Shown: one piece after another, positions 12,455 to 23,432 of the stretch | Numbering within the stretch: the stretch's first letter is position 1 | Layout of the letters: the number at the start of each line of letters is the position of its first letter | Origin: Chrysoperla carnea | Taxonomy: Eukaryota; Arthropoda; Insecta; Neuroptera; Chrysopidae | Assembly: GCF_905475395.1 (NCBI RefSeq) | Contig: NC_058339.1 | Location: 49,051,172-49,115,171, forward strand | Length of the DNA: 64,000 nt | Direction: 5' to 3' | Translations under genes and position numbers: made by a program | The notes under the pieces: model-generated | What the model saw: the letters and a program-made list of their open reading frames with translations, nothing else | Told to the model about the DNA's origin: nothing | Databases searched by the model: none

Positions 12455-12455
12455 G

Positions 12456-13929
12456 GACCATAGGTCCTTGATTATAGAAAAAATTCCCAAACTGTTTTTG
12501 AAGTTTAATAATTAAACAAATAATTTTATATTATAATCTATCTAAAAATATGCCAAAACATAATTTTGTCAGATCTTCAGAATACAATTATAGACATTCG
12601 TGAGATTTTTAAATCTTTTCAGGTAGATCGCCTTCCCGTATGAATTTTCTCTTTAAATAAAACTCACAAAGTTTAATAAAAAAAAAGTTTTATTTTCAGT
12701 TGTAGGAATGTATATTTTATTACAAAAACTGCGTTCATAATTTACTAGGAAAATTTCTATTTATACACATAAAACAATAATTTATGAATATTCGCATAAA
12801 TAAATAGTAAAATATATCTACTTTTGTATAATTTTGTATACCAAAACTTCAAGTTGCATGAATTTCATTACAAATTGTTCTTTAACAGTTGAAATTATTG
12901 TGTCTAACTGGAAACCACACCACCGGGCACAGACTCTCGAGAAGATTATAATATAAATTCCAAATAAATAACTCATCACTAGACGCTATGCGTCAAGTTT
13001 ACTGTCAAAAGTTATTATTTGAAACAAGACTAATTACAACAGGTTCAGTATACAATAACAACAGTTATAATAATTATTTAACAACTAATAACAAAATAAT
13101 TTCCAAACATTCCTGTTTAACCTTCAAAGAAATTATTTTTCTTAATCTATGGTTAGTATTTTTTTAAATAAATAAATATCTTGCCTTTTAAAGTTTTATA
13201 ACCAGCATAAAACACCAAACGACATCAAATTTACAAACATTTTCATATAATATAAAAATAAAAACACTGTTGTAATTAATTAGAAATAAATTTGTCAAAA
13301 CCTCGTAACAATAATTTCCCACGCAACACTAAATTATAACATAAACACATAACACTTTTCTTCAATATAGTTAAAATAATATCACACATAAAAGTAAATT
13401 TTTTAAAACATGCTTTTTTTTATAATACCAATAACATAGAAATCAATGAAGAAAAACTATTGAAAAACATTCGCATGTCGAAAACATGACTCAATTCATT
13501 TGATTGTAATTTTACACTTTTCTTACCTAAATTGTAAAAAATATTCTTAAAAATCCATTAAATTAAGCACGGCACGCATTATTGTCACTGATTTTTATAT
13601 ATTTTCACTTAGAATTTCATTTTAATTAATGTTTTTGTGTTCATCTATTCAACGCAATGTTAAAATACACATCCAACCATCTTGGGCTGTATACACACAC
13701 TGGACTCGAGTGACTACGATACGTTGCGAACTAACGCGAATCTGCATTAAAATTATACTGAGTTATTTTACTTCATTATTGATTCATTTATATTATGGAC
13801 ACAGTAATTTCATTTAAAATGGTACCTTTTCCTGAATCAAATATTAAATTATTTACATATAAATTATGATTATCAGTGAATAAAACATAGGCAATAATTT
13901 TATTTTTATTTTATTTTATTTATTGCCAG
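12456..13929. other. Gene-free interval upstream of a possible last exon
   Basis: AT-rich. A less AT-rich patch at about 13660-13745 could be a promoter or an untranslated exon of the gene ending at 14380, but I see no ATG exon with matching splice sites. The last ~30 bases (TTTTATTTTATTTTATTTAT, then TGCCAG) form a good polypyrimidine tract and acceptor for the exon beginning at about 13930. Confidence 0.5.
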
Positions 13930-14380
13930 GTATTGTATATTGTATATACAATTTGGTAATTGTATTCATCTTTTATTCGTGGAAACAATCAACGGATCTT
14001 TCACCGACATAGTTACTTATTTGTCATTATTACGAGAAAAAACATACAACAGTTGGTTCGACGGTTTAAAAAATAAGTATAATATAAAAAGTGTTCGAAA
14101 AGCTGACATTTATAGAGAAACACTACAAGGGTTAAAGTTAAATTTCAAAGGAAGAAATACGTATATGAAAAGGGTAGGAATCTCTGGACTTGGAATCATT
14201 CTAATAAAATTTGTCAAAAAAGTGATACTTTATTATTACACTTTAGTCCCTTTCTGTTTCACAAGGTTCATTATCAAACAAAAATGTTTTGCTAATGAAA
14301 TTTTAAATAACATCGTTGAATTTGATGATGTTTTTCAAGACTTAGCAAAACATTCCATAAAAAGAATACGAAGTGTGTAG
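13930..14380 (+). CDS. Last exon of an unrecognised protein
   Basis: About 149 codons stay open from a strong acceptor (pyrimidine tract ending GCCAG at 13929) to TAG at 14378-14380. There is no in-frame ATG until well inside (Met in NTYMKRV), so the protein must begin in an upstream exon that I could not locate. Composition is protein-like: SWFDGLKNKYNIKSV, then KADIYRETLQGLKLNF, one hydrophobic helix around GISGLGIILIKFV, a second hydrophobic stretch (VILYYYTLVPFCFTRFI) and a charged end (FDDVFQDLAKHSIKRIRSV). The two hydrophobic segments suggest a small membrane or organelle protein. I do not recognise a family. It ends only 141 bp before the LSm5 start codon on the same strand. Confidence 0.45.
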
Positions 14381-14521
14381 ATTTCTGCCACCTGAAGTTA
14401 ACATTATATACTATTCGCCGGTTTGTGGTTAGTGTTTGTCATTTCAAAATAATTATAATTTTTCATCGAATTAATGTTTATTGATTATTTAATATCGTGA
14501 ATTCTATAGATTTTTATAAAC

Positions 14522-14954
14522 ATGACAACATCCGTGGCGACAAATCCATCAACTTTACTACCTTTGGGTAAATTTCGAATTTAAAAGAAATTTTTTTTAA
14601 GGTTAAGTTTATAAAAATGTGAATTTTTTTTTAGAACTTGTGGATAAATGCATTGGATCTCGAATACACATAATAATGAAAAATGATAAAGAAATTGTAG
14701 GTACCTTATTAGGTTTTGATGATTTTGTAAACATGTTACTGGAAGATGTTATAGAATATGAATCCACCCCAGAGGGCCGCAGAATAACAAAATTAGATCA
14801 AATATTACTAAATGGAAACAACATAACAATGGTATTATTTTTTTGTTTATTTAAAAAAAAAGTTTATGTTTATTTTATTTTATTCATTTGTTTGTTTATA
14901 TTTGTTTTGTAGCTCGTACCAGGAGGAGACATGCCAGATTCTACAGCGACTTAA
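14522..14954 (+). CDS. LSm5: U6 snRNA-associated Sm-like protein LSm5
   Basis: Complete gene in three exons, 14522-14567, 14635-14831 and 14913-14954, separated by 67- and 81-nt GT-AG introns; phases join exactly to give 94 residues. The protein starts [15 protein letters not shown] and continues [16 protein letters not shown]. The Sm1 motif ([17 protein letters not shown]) and Sm2 motif ([10 protein letters not shown]) are intact, and length and sequence match LSm5 of other animals closely. LSm5 is one subunit of the heteroheptameric LSm2-8 ring that binds the U6 snRNA 3' end in the nucleus and of the LSm1-7 ring that promotes decapping and decay of mRNA in the cytoplasm. The start is the first ATG and gives the family's N-terminus. 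The gene lies 141 bp downstream of another reading frame on the same strand, so its promoter must be very compact. Confidence 0.96.
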
Positions 14955-15023
14955 CAACAATAATAACATTAATTTAATTTGATAAGAAATCTTTTTGTAT
15001 ATTTTTTCAACTAAAAATTTTTT

Positions 15024-15029
15024 AATAAA
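15024..15029 (+). terminator. LSm5: Poly(A) signal of LSm5
   Basis: AATAAA 70 nt after the LSm5 stop codon, in the expected position for 3'-end cleavage of a short 3' UTR. Confidence 0.7.
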
Positions 15030-16289
15030 ATGCCTTTACTGTCATTTTAGGGTATAAATATTTGTCTAATCAAATATATTTGTGAATTTTCGTCGATCAT
15101 TTTCGACATCAAATAATGTACAAATTATTTTTACAATAAATAATTTGATTATGTATGTCTAATGAATATTTTTTGACTTTAAAATTAAAAGGTATGAATA
15201 TTAATCATCAGTACACGTTAATGTGGCTATACAGGGATCTATTATATCTATATAGAGCCCCAGATGCGTACATTTTTGCTGTCAACAGACGCCTTTCTGT
15301 ACTGGATTTAAAAAGATCACACCGAATGAATTTGATTCTATAAAAAGTTTACTGCATAGATAAAATATATAAGTAGTTGTCTCGTAATAACCACATTCGG
15401 ACAGTGAATATATATTTTGAAAAAACACCATTTGCCGGATAATTCGTCATTAATTTTATATAAGAAAATAACACTGAAGTAGTAAGATCGTTTCAATAAA
15501 ACATAATTACTGCTGATATGAGCGCTCTTTTATGTATCCCCCATAAATACTCAAATATACGCCATACTTTACAGGGCACTGTTACGAAAATAAAGATATT
15601 AAAACATCCGCTTGGGGGTGGTTTCATTTAATGCCAGAGGATTTTTAAAGAAAGCTGATATGTTAGTATTTACAATGAAGACATGCAGTTTTTAATACAT
15701 TTTAATAAAAATGTGTTTTCTAAATTGAATATCTCATTTACGTAAGAAAACACTTGCGACACTCATTTTTTAACAAACTAGTGACTACACTATCACAATC
15801 TAAAAAATCCGAAGTGTCCTCCAAAAGAGAGAAATAAGTTGTATCAATTTTTTTCCAATAAAAGTAGACGAGCTGGCAATAAAATAATAGCTCAACCAGT
15901 CTCAGTCAGCCTTGACTTTGAAAGTTTTGCCCTTCTCTTCGATTCTGGCATAACGTGTTCCAAATTCTTATTTTGAGTTATTATGTACTTTTATCGACAT
16001 AATTTATTAATCGAGTTTTTATGAATATTTCTCAAATCAACTTTCTTTGGTACAAAATGAAAGCGTGACAATTTTACGTAAAGTATTTTATTTATCATTA
16101 TATACAAATCACATTTTACTTTTAAATACATTACATATTTTAATATTTAATCCGGCGTTTAAATAGAAAACGATCTTTGTTGTCGGGTATATTTTACCCA
16201 TGTAAATACATTATATTACACTGAATCTATCTTATTTTAAAATTAGTTTTCTATATTAGATAAATGGGTAGTTAAATATATTATGTATG
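15030..16289. other. Gene-free interval
   Basis: AT-rich intergenic DNA between LSm5 and the minus-strand retrotransposon remnant. A 62-codon frame at 15155-15343 is not supported by family, start context or neighbours. Confidence 0.6.
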
Positions 16290-16432
16290 AAAAATAAAAA
16301 TAAAAGAAGGGCTTTGACGTCGACTGACTTTAGACCGGAGAGGTCGTCACAGAGAGGCTGGCTCAAGTAAATCCATCTCCTCATAACAAAAGCTGGGCAG
16401 TGACAGAGAAGATGAGACATTGTCTCCTGATT
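16290..16432 (-). pseudogene. 3' remnant of a non-LTR retrotransposon ORF2
   Basis: Minus-strand translation gives NQETMSHLLCHCPAF, then RRWIYLSQPL and LKSVDVKALLLFLFF. This matches the layout of the extreme C-terminus of many insect LINE-type ORF2 proteins (E-T-x-x-HLL-C-x-CPA, R-R, a short gap, then an 'LL-FL' helix). The catalytic reverse transcriptase and endonuclease parts are absent, so this is a 5'-truncated, dead copy, the usual outcome of LINE insertion. The assignment rests on pattern recognition of the short C-terminal motif. Confidence 0.6.
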
Positions 16433-16975
16433 TTTTATAACATAACTTAGAATATACATATATTCAAAAATATACATAACATCACGTTAACTTCAAATTA
16501 TGAATTACGTAAAATAAAGTTAATTGCAATCGAGATCAACGCAACTTTGGCATATTGAAATAATGTATTGCATACAAATAGGCTTGGTACATTAATTGTT
16601 CTTTGTTTTATTGTGCAAACACTACTGTAGCCGAAGCTTAAAATTTTGAAAAAAAATATTTAATTCATCAAAAAACAATAAACAAGCTGTCTAAATAAAT
16701 GTTACATGGCCATTGTGGTCGGGTATAACATATCCACCTCTCTTAACGATCGTGTAAATTCCAGCGTAGCCGCACCGACATTAAATAGAATAGCTATTAT
16801 GCTCAAGAAGAACAGCAAGTTCAGCAAGTGAGATCGGAAAATAACGAGGGGTTTTGTTTTAAAGTTATTACGGTTTTAAAAACCGTTGGTTATTAGATGC
16901 ACAGACTACTAGCTGTAATTTCCATACTTTACTTTAATAACTCAGTATAAATTATGTATGAATAACTGATTAAGT
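16433..16975. other. 3' flank of the THAP gene
   Basis: Non-coding in my reading; it contains the 3' UTR of the minus-strand THAP/zinc-finger gene. Several TTTATT words (AATAAA on the minus strand) occur; I cannot choose which is used. Confidence 0.5.
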
Positions 16976-17599
16976 CTATTTAAAAGGTTTTTCTCCAGTG
17001 TGAGTTAGTTTATGTTTATTTAAGTGTACTTTCTGAACTAATGTTTTATCACAAAAATCACATGAAAAAGGTTTTTTTCCAGTATGAGTGAGTTTATGTC
17101 TAATTAAATAGTTTTTCCGAGTAAATGTTTTATCACAAACTTCACATGGAAAACATTTATTTCTAATTTCTGTACGCTGATGTTCTAAAACATTTTCATC
17201 TAATATTCCATCCTTGATGTATTCTTCTGAATTCAATTGTTGTTCAAGTTTAATAGCTACAAATTCGTACGGTAAGATGTGCTCATTTAAATGTACTTTT
17301 CTTCTAGGTTCTATTGTATTTGTAACAGTTTTTTCTAGTAGTTCTTCTTGAATAAGTTCATGTTCCGTTATGTCTCTTTCTTCAAATATTTCTTCTTTAA
17401 TTATTAGTTCAGTATTTAATTCTTTTTCAAGTTTAATATTTTCTTCACAAATAAACAAATGACAGTCACTAAGGTCACACAGCCGTTTCTTGTGATCTTC
17501 TTGGCAATTAAATTTTGATGGCACAGCCGTATCCATCACTAGTAGTTTTTTAGCGAAACCCATTTTGAATTGCATGTAATTAATGATATCCTCATGCAT
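16976..17599 (-). CDS. THAP gene, exon 2
   Basis: Begins directly after the acceptor with MHEDIINYMQFKMG, which continues the THAP fold from exon 1, so this Met is internal rather than a start. It carries the acidic linker and both C2H2 fingers and ends with TAG at 16978-16976. Confidence 0.88.
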   Translation of the reverse strand: MHEDIINYMQFKMGFAKKLLVMDTAVPSKFNCQEDHKKRLCDLSDCHLFICEENIKLEKELNTELIIKEEIFEERDITEHELIQEELLEKTVTNTIEPRRKVHLNEHILPYEFVAIKLEQQLNSEEYIKDGILDENVLEHQRTEIRNKCFPCEVCDKTFTRKNYLIRHKLTHTGKKPFSCDFCDKTLVQKVHLNKHKLTHTGEKPFK

Positions 17600-17947
17600 C
17601 TGTAATTTAACATTAGCTTAAAAGTAGAGTGAGAATTCATTTGTCCTAGATAATAGTGATGTGAAGATCGTATAAAAAACAACTTTATTTGTGTTAATAA
17701 AGGCCAAGTTTAAAATAAACTCAATAGTTCTATTACTGTAATGTGTATTGCAAAAAATACTTACATTAAAATGATCTTCACACATATAGACATTTGACTT
17801 AGGTCCAACACTTCGTTTTCGATTTGTTAAGTTAAGCCATTTTTTCCGTCTGTTAGGATCTATTGGGACCGGAACAAATATCTTTTCTGGAGTCCTTGTT
17901 GTTGAACTTGTACATTGAGAAACCATACAGCACTTGAAAGTTGCCAT
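16976..17947 (-). CDS. THAP domain protein with two C2H2 zinc fingers
   Basis: Two exons, 17947-17765 (61 codons) and 17599-16976 (207 codons plus stop), joined in phase over a 165-nt intron with donor GTAAGT and an acceptor ending TTACAG; 268 residues. The THAP zinc module spans the splice: C7-x4-C12, W37, C56-x2-H59-F60, then A86-V-P-S-K-F91 in place of the family's AVPTIF. It binds DNA through a C2CH zinc site. A Glu-rich linker follows, then two C2H2 fingers (C-x2-C-x12-H-x3-H) joined by the TGKKPF linker near the C-terminus. The likely role is a nuclear sequence-specific DNA-binding protein; target unknown. THAP domains are related to P-element transposase DNA-binding domains. Oddly, the protein stops right after a second linker (TGEKPFK), where another finger would normally follow, and finger 2 has Leu at the usual Phe. 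Confidence 0.88.
17765..17947 (-). CDS. THAP gene, exon 1
   Basis: Starts at the ATG whose protein begins MATFKCC, placing the first zinc ligands at the usual distance from the N-terminus. It ends after CEDHFN at donor GTAAGT. Reading through the donor gives only short nonsense. Confidence 0.88.
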
Positions 17948-18488
17948 TTTTGTAAATAAATTCTCAATCCCGAAATCATCTAGGTTACGTCATAAATCAG
18001 TAATATTTTTAATATGTATTGTTTTTTGTTTACGTTTGTCACGTGACAAATGTCATAGCCTAAGAACAGCTAACAAAAATTTTTTTTGGGTTAATTAATT
18101 TTAAATCTTTTTTAATCCATTGTTCGTCGTTTGTTCTTCATTGTTTGAAAATTAAAATTATTTGTTCGATCGTTGTTTATTTATTATTTTTTAAACAATG
18201 ATTTGTCATTAAGTTAGCCCCCCATACTATTGATTTCCACTTTAATCAATGTATTTTAAGGAATTATAAATTTTTCGTTTAATAGTAGCAATTGTTGGAT
18301 TATAAGTATTTCCCATATATTAATTATTTTAATTTTTCATCAATTCAATCGCGAATGCTTTCCTCCTTTTTATTGCGCATATGCACGCTGTAAATATGGG
18401 AATTTTTAAATGATAAGCGCGGGTTCATTGACTATCTGCCTCACTTTGTCGGGATACTTTCCACTTATAGGAACTGACCATATAGGAG

Positions 18489-18519
<31 letters not shown>

Positions 18520-21500
18520 GGTACGGGAGTGCACAATTAAGAAAAACGAATTAACTAATTATCCGAAATTTATTAACCATAATTTATATGAAGTTTTTAC
18601 AAGGATATTACATAATAATAATACAAAATAATGAGAAAAAAATAATATACTTTCCATAATGAATACCGAAGTATGATTATATTTAAGTATTAATATTATT
18701 TAATTATTAATATTAAATTTACTACATTTCAATCACAGTTTAGAATACTATTATTTGACCTGGTAATTATTTTAAAAGATATATAATTAACTCGAAAATT
18801 AATAAATTATTATTTCAAAATGTATTTGATGCAAAACTGGAGAATACTTTGTTAATTACACACTTCTGCAACTCTCGAGATTTTTAGTCGTAAATAATGT
18901 ACTTTCTTCTACTGTATAGAAAAGATGAATTACATCTTATTTTTTAGTAGCATGACGATTTGTCCTCATTTTTAATGTTCGTAAAACAGAAATATAAATA
19001 TTGAATTAATTCTTTAAATAAATATACTTTCGATATACCCATAACAGTTGATGGTTCAACGCTTGTTGTTTAATAGAGCTAAAAAAATCGAGCGTTATTG
19101 TTTTTTTTTTTTTTTTTAGTTTAAAATTTTTTAACTAAATTTTGAATTTAATTTCTATTCTACACAGTTTCAGAATTTTTGTTTGCTTATTTAAGAACTT
19201 TTTAATGATAATAATAAATTAACTATATGTTATTTTTTATATTGATAGCACTCTCGTCTGATTTTTTTACAATAAAAAAATTAATTCATAAAGACACAAA
19301 TAAGGATTTTAGATAAAAAATTAATCACAACATGAAATTATCATGCGAATAAAGTTTACAAAAGACCATCATTTCCGTCAAAATTTCGTATTGCTTTGTA
19401 CTTGTATATTAAAATAAATCAATAGGAAAATAATGGCTAACTAGATATTAATTAACGAGTCCCTGACTCTGAAAGTAATTGAGCAACCGATAAATGAAAT
19501 TATCAGCGGAAAAGGTGGTAAAGCACATATATAGTTTCACAAGGAGCCAAAAAAACCAAAATTCGAGTTGATTTTTTTTTTCTATATAAGGAAAATCCTT
19601 AAAAACGATAGATTAAGTAAGAAAAGTATACGATGGAGTGGTAGGATGAGTAAAGCATGAGATTTTATCAAAAACTAAAATATAATTTAAAAAATAATCG
19701 ATGTATCCTTATTTCTCGACAGCCGTTGGCACCTATTATCAATATAAAAAATAAGATATCAAAAAAACCAAGTAGTGGTAGACAGCTTTTAAAATATGAA
19801 ACATAAAAATTAAATGTTAATAGCCAAAATATTATCAGGCACAATTAATTTACATATTAATTTTATATACTACGTACTTGAGAAACTTTTTTTTAACTTT
19901 TAAAAAATATTGCATGCACTTTAATAACCGTTTCACCTTTCAAGTTGTTGAAAACGAATCATATACCATTAATTTTATTTTAATATGATAATATATCTAT
20001 TATCAATAATTAAAATAAATTATTGCCAGTCTCATTTTAATATCACCTCGTTAGAAAAATTTGTTAGTATGTACAGATCAGGTGTTGAACAATATTAGTA
20101 AGCAGTTTTAAGGATCTAAAATTGCAAGAATGGACCCAACCACCACATATTTTAATTATTATATTAAAATATTGATTGTAATTTATCAAAGTCCTCAGTA
20201 AAAATGTATTGATTAAAATATATTACCATTTTTCTGTAAATTATTTCTTACTCGAGTTCCATAAAATGATTAGTTCCATAAAAACGAAAACTGAAAAAAA
20301 GACCTTTGATCTCTATTACATAGGATTTCCTTTTGAATATCATTCCAAAATTTAATTCCTTTGGTTTAATAACTGATTTTATAAACGTGCAAACTTACCT
20401 GGATGTAAATAAAAATTTTATTTTAAAATCTGGCCTGAGAAAAAATTGTTTTGTACATAATAGATCCTGTAAAACTAACGCATTGTAGTCAACACCTTGG
20501 GCAAAAATATTTGTTTATAGTCATTAAAAATTTAGATTAAAAATATATATATTGTTTTTAAAATATTTACAGTTTTTATTAATTTTATATTAAATGAATA
20601 TTTTTTTTAAACATTGGTCGAAAATTTATTTATATTTTTTTAATTAAATTCATTTATAAAAAAAAAGAAGAATTTACTAATTAGAAATATTTGTCTTATC
20701 ATTTATTGTTTATAAAATATATTTTATCTTCATTTTCTTTTACTGACTCTATTTGAAAAATATATTTTGTTATTTTATAACTTATAATGGAAGCGTGGAT
20801 ATGTGTCGTTTAATCGGCAAAATAGACCCAATTTAACTCTTTTGTACGATTTTGAATGAATTAAAGAATTTTACAAATTGAAATTTTTAAACTTTTTCGT
20901 TTTTTCAAAGTTTGATTTTATTTTTATGGTATCTTTCAATACGAATTTTTATACTGTGATAATATTTGCTTCGACAGTGTTGATTTTTCCAATAAGTTTA
21001 TGGGCCTCTATTCCATACCCAGGGAGCTCAGAAGCGTGAAGCATATTAGAATATTATAGGAAACATCAAATATATTCTAACATATTTGTTTTGAAAATTA
21101 GACGGCTTTATAAAGTTATGTGCGTATTCCTTTTTTAACAAACCGCTCTGTTGCTTTTTAATTATATTTAAATGCAAATTAGTATTGAAAGACTTTATTT
21201 ATAAATTAAAAAATTCATCTTGTGCTATAATTTATTACTCTAACGACACATAATGTCAAAATAATGAAGCGTTTTGCAAATTGTTTCATAATTATAAGAA
21301 AGGCATCTATGTTATTATCACAGACTTATATGTACATAGTATATAAGTCTGTGGTTATTAAATTATATATTTTATAAATTTATTTGCGAAAAAAAAATTT
21401 ATTTCAAAAAAATATATTTTCTACTTTTTGTATTGCAGCTTTTTCAAAAATATATATCTTAATTGTGAAAAAAATACTCTCTTTTCATTTTTTTTAAAAA

Positions 21501-23351
21501 TATGTTAGGAAACTATGTCTTTTTGTAATTTATCAATATATATAATATACGTTCAAAATTTATTTTGGTAACGGTATCTATTTCTATTTTTGAGATTTTT
21601 AGAATGAGAAACTTTTTCTCTCTTGATATTAATTTTACTGGAACAATTATTATTTTTCTCTAATCACCTTGGCAAAACGGACAATGGAAAAACACTACTT
21701 TGACATTTTTGAAAATTGAAAACTTTCCATTGGCCATAACTTGGCATTAATTATTTGAAAATTTGGCAACGACAATTATTAATTTTCATACCAAAAGCCA
21801 AGAATTCAGTTTATAAAATACAATAGTCCTAAAAATACAATTTTATGTCAATGTATTCACTCAGAAGGAAGGAGGTCACCTTTTTAATAGCAAGATTGTT
21901 CAGTAAGATGTAACCACTTAGTGTGGTAATTAAATTTAGGTTAAATCTCGTAAAACGTATAATGTGTTATTCAAAAACTGTTTTTAATATTATCTTTTGC
22001 CACAAGTATCTTGTTGTAAATCAAAGTCCTATTTCACTGAAATTCGAAACTTAAGAGACATTATCAAGACACCAATTTTGAAAGAATGTTAAACTTTAAG
22101 TTCGTTTTTTCCTCTCATAGTACAGACTCTGTCTTCCATCGTTTATTTCATTAGAATGTCAGAGAGATAGATATTCAACTCTAATTAATTATTTTCTGCA
22201 AGATGCACATATGCTTACACTAGGCGCACACAGTTTAATCAGTAATTGGATGGGTTTTCCAGAAAGACATTATCAAAAGTAGGTGGTGAGGTGTAGATGA
22301 TAGGATATATGTAAGCGATAATTTTAATGTTTGCGATTCATCCAACGTCTTGATGGCAATTAACGCGCGGAATCAGAGTACAATGCTTTGTAATAATTAT
22401 ATATCCACGGACTTTGATATGAATAAATAACAATAATTTATTCGCGAGATTGCCACGATGCCACATTTCATTCAAAATAGAGTACGAACAAAATATGAAA
22501 TAATTCTAGGCTATGAAAAATTATCCTCCATTATCCTTTGGCTTAATATATTTAAACTTTTGAACATGCATTTTCGAACAAAAAAATTTCTTCGTAGTAT
22601 AGTCACTATATTTAATGTAAAATTTTGTAAATTTTGAAAATTTACAAATGTAAAATCCATTGTGAAAATTAATAATTTATAAATATTTTCCGATTAATAA
22701 TAATCATAAACAAAACAGGGAAAATTTCGATTAAAAAAATTTTTATTTACATTCTGCTACGAATGGCAGGAAAAAAAATTTCTCATTTTATTTAGAATAA
22801 CACCAACAAAGTGTTTAAAAGTTTTAAATAAAAACCTTATAGAAAAATAAAAACTAGTAATAATAAAAAAATTATTATTTAAAAAAAAACACAAAAAGTA
22901 TAATATTTATGAAACTTCGATGTAAAGTTATTGTAAGTAATTGTATATTGGAACAATAAAAATAGAATTTCAAACTGATATTGTAACAATTTTATCAATC
23001 ACAGTTTACTAAAAAATATACATTTTAATATAATTCTATTAATTATAATCATCCTAAAATCTATTTCCAAATTTCTCATTTTGTTTTCTTTGTTTGAGAT
23101 TAGGAATATTATTGAATTTTTGTTTTTGGCTCTTTTTGATTACTATTTTTAGTAAGCAAAAATATTGAATTTTTAAAATCAATTTTTAGTAATTATATTA
23201 ATTATAATTAAATATAGTACAATACTTTTAAAATCTACTTCATGATGAGCTTTAGTGAAATCTTAATTATGATTTTGGTTGACATTATTTATTAAAAATA
23301 AACTATTTGAGTGTTTTTTTTTGTCTTAAAACAATTATTATTATTGTAAAT
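17948..23351. other. 5.4-kb gene-free interval
   Basis: Spacer between the 5' end of the THAP gene and the 3' end of the anion exchanger gene; both are on the minus strand. It should hold the THAP promoter just above 17947. Apart from a (TA)n run at 18492-18519 and many A/T homopolymers I see no exon, RNA gene or bounded repeat. Confidence 0.6.
18492..18519. repeat. (TA)n microsatellite
   Basis: Uninterrupted TA dinucleotide run of about 14 units. Confidence 0.95.
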
Positions 23352-23357
23352 TTTATT
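23352..23357 (-). terminator. Ae2: AATAAA abutting the anion exchanger stop codon
   Basis: On the minus strand the stop TAA (23360-23358) is followed with no gap by AATAAA. If used, the 3' UTR would be only a few tens of bases. A distal site may be used instead. Confidence 0.4.
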
Positions 23358-23432
23358 TTAGCCCGGCAATGGAGCCTCTGCATAGAAATCTGGTTCATCG
23401 GTATCACCGTCATCTGCTTGATCCCCATCCAA
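23358..23432 (-). CDS. Ae2: Anion exchanger, last exon
   Basis: Acceptor TTACAG, then 24 codons beginning [16 protein letters not shown] and ending with TAA. This is the acidic tail; vertebrate AE proteins have an LDA-type acidic motif at the same place, proposed (and disputed) as a carbonic anhydrase contact. Confidence 0.88.
   Translation of the reverse strand: MDGDQADDGDTDEPDFYAEAPLPG

Larger units (their letters stand above)
10580..12455. mobile_element. Element with ~600-bp terminal inverted repeats and an internal ORF
   Basis: Two long inverted arms (10581-11149 and 11821-12454) meet outward at the identical tip AAGAGCTCGCTGCAAAAAAC and enclose a ~670-bp centre holding a single open reading frame (11178-11783). 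The arms agree almost base for base over several hundred nucleotides apart from scattered substitutions and one ~60-bp insertion in the right arm, so the insertion is fairly young. One more base (C/G) also pairs outside each tip; I do not see a convincing target duplication. There is no recognisable transposase, so the element is probably moved in trans, or the internal ORF is a remnant of its own protein. Confidence 0.85.
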
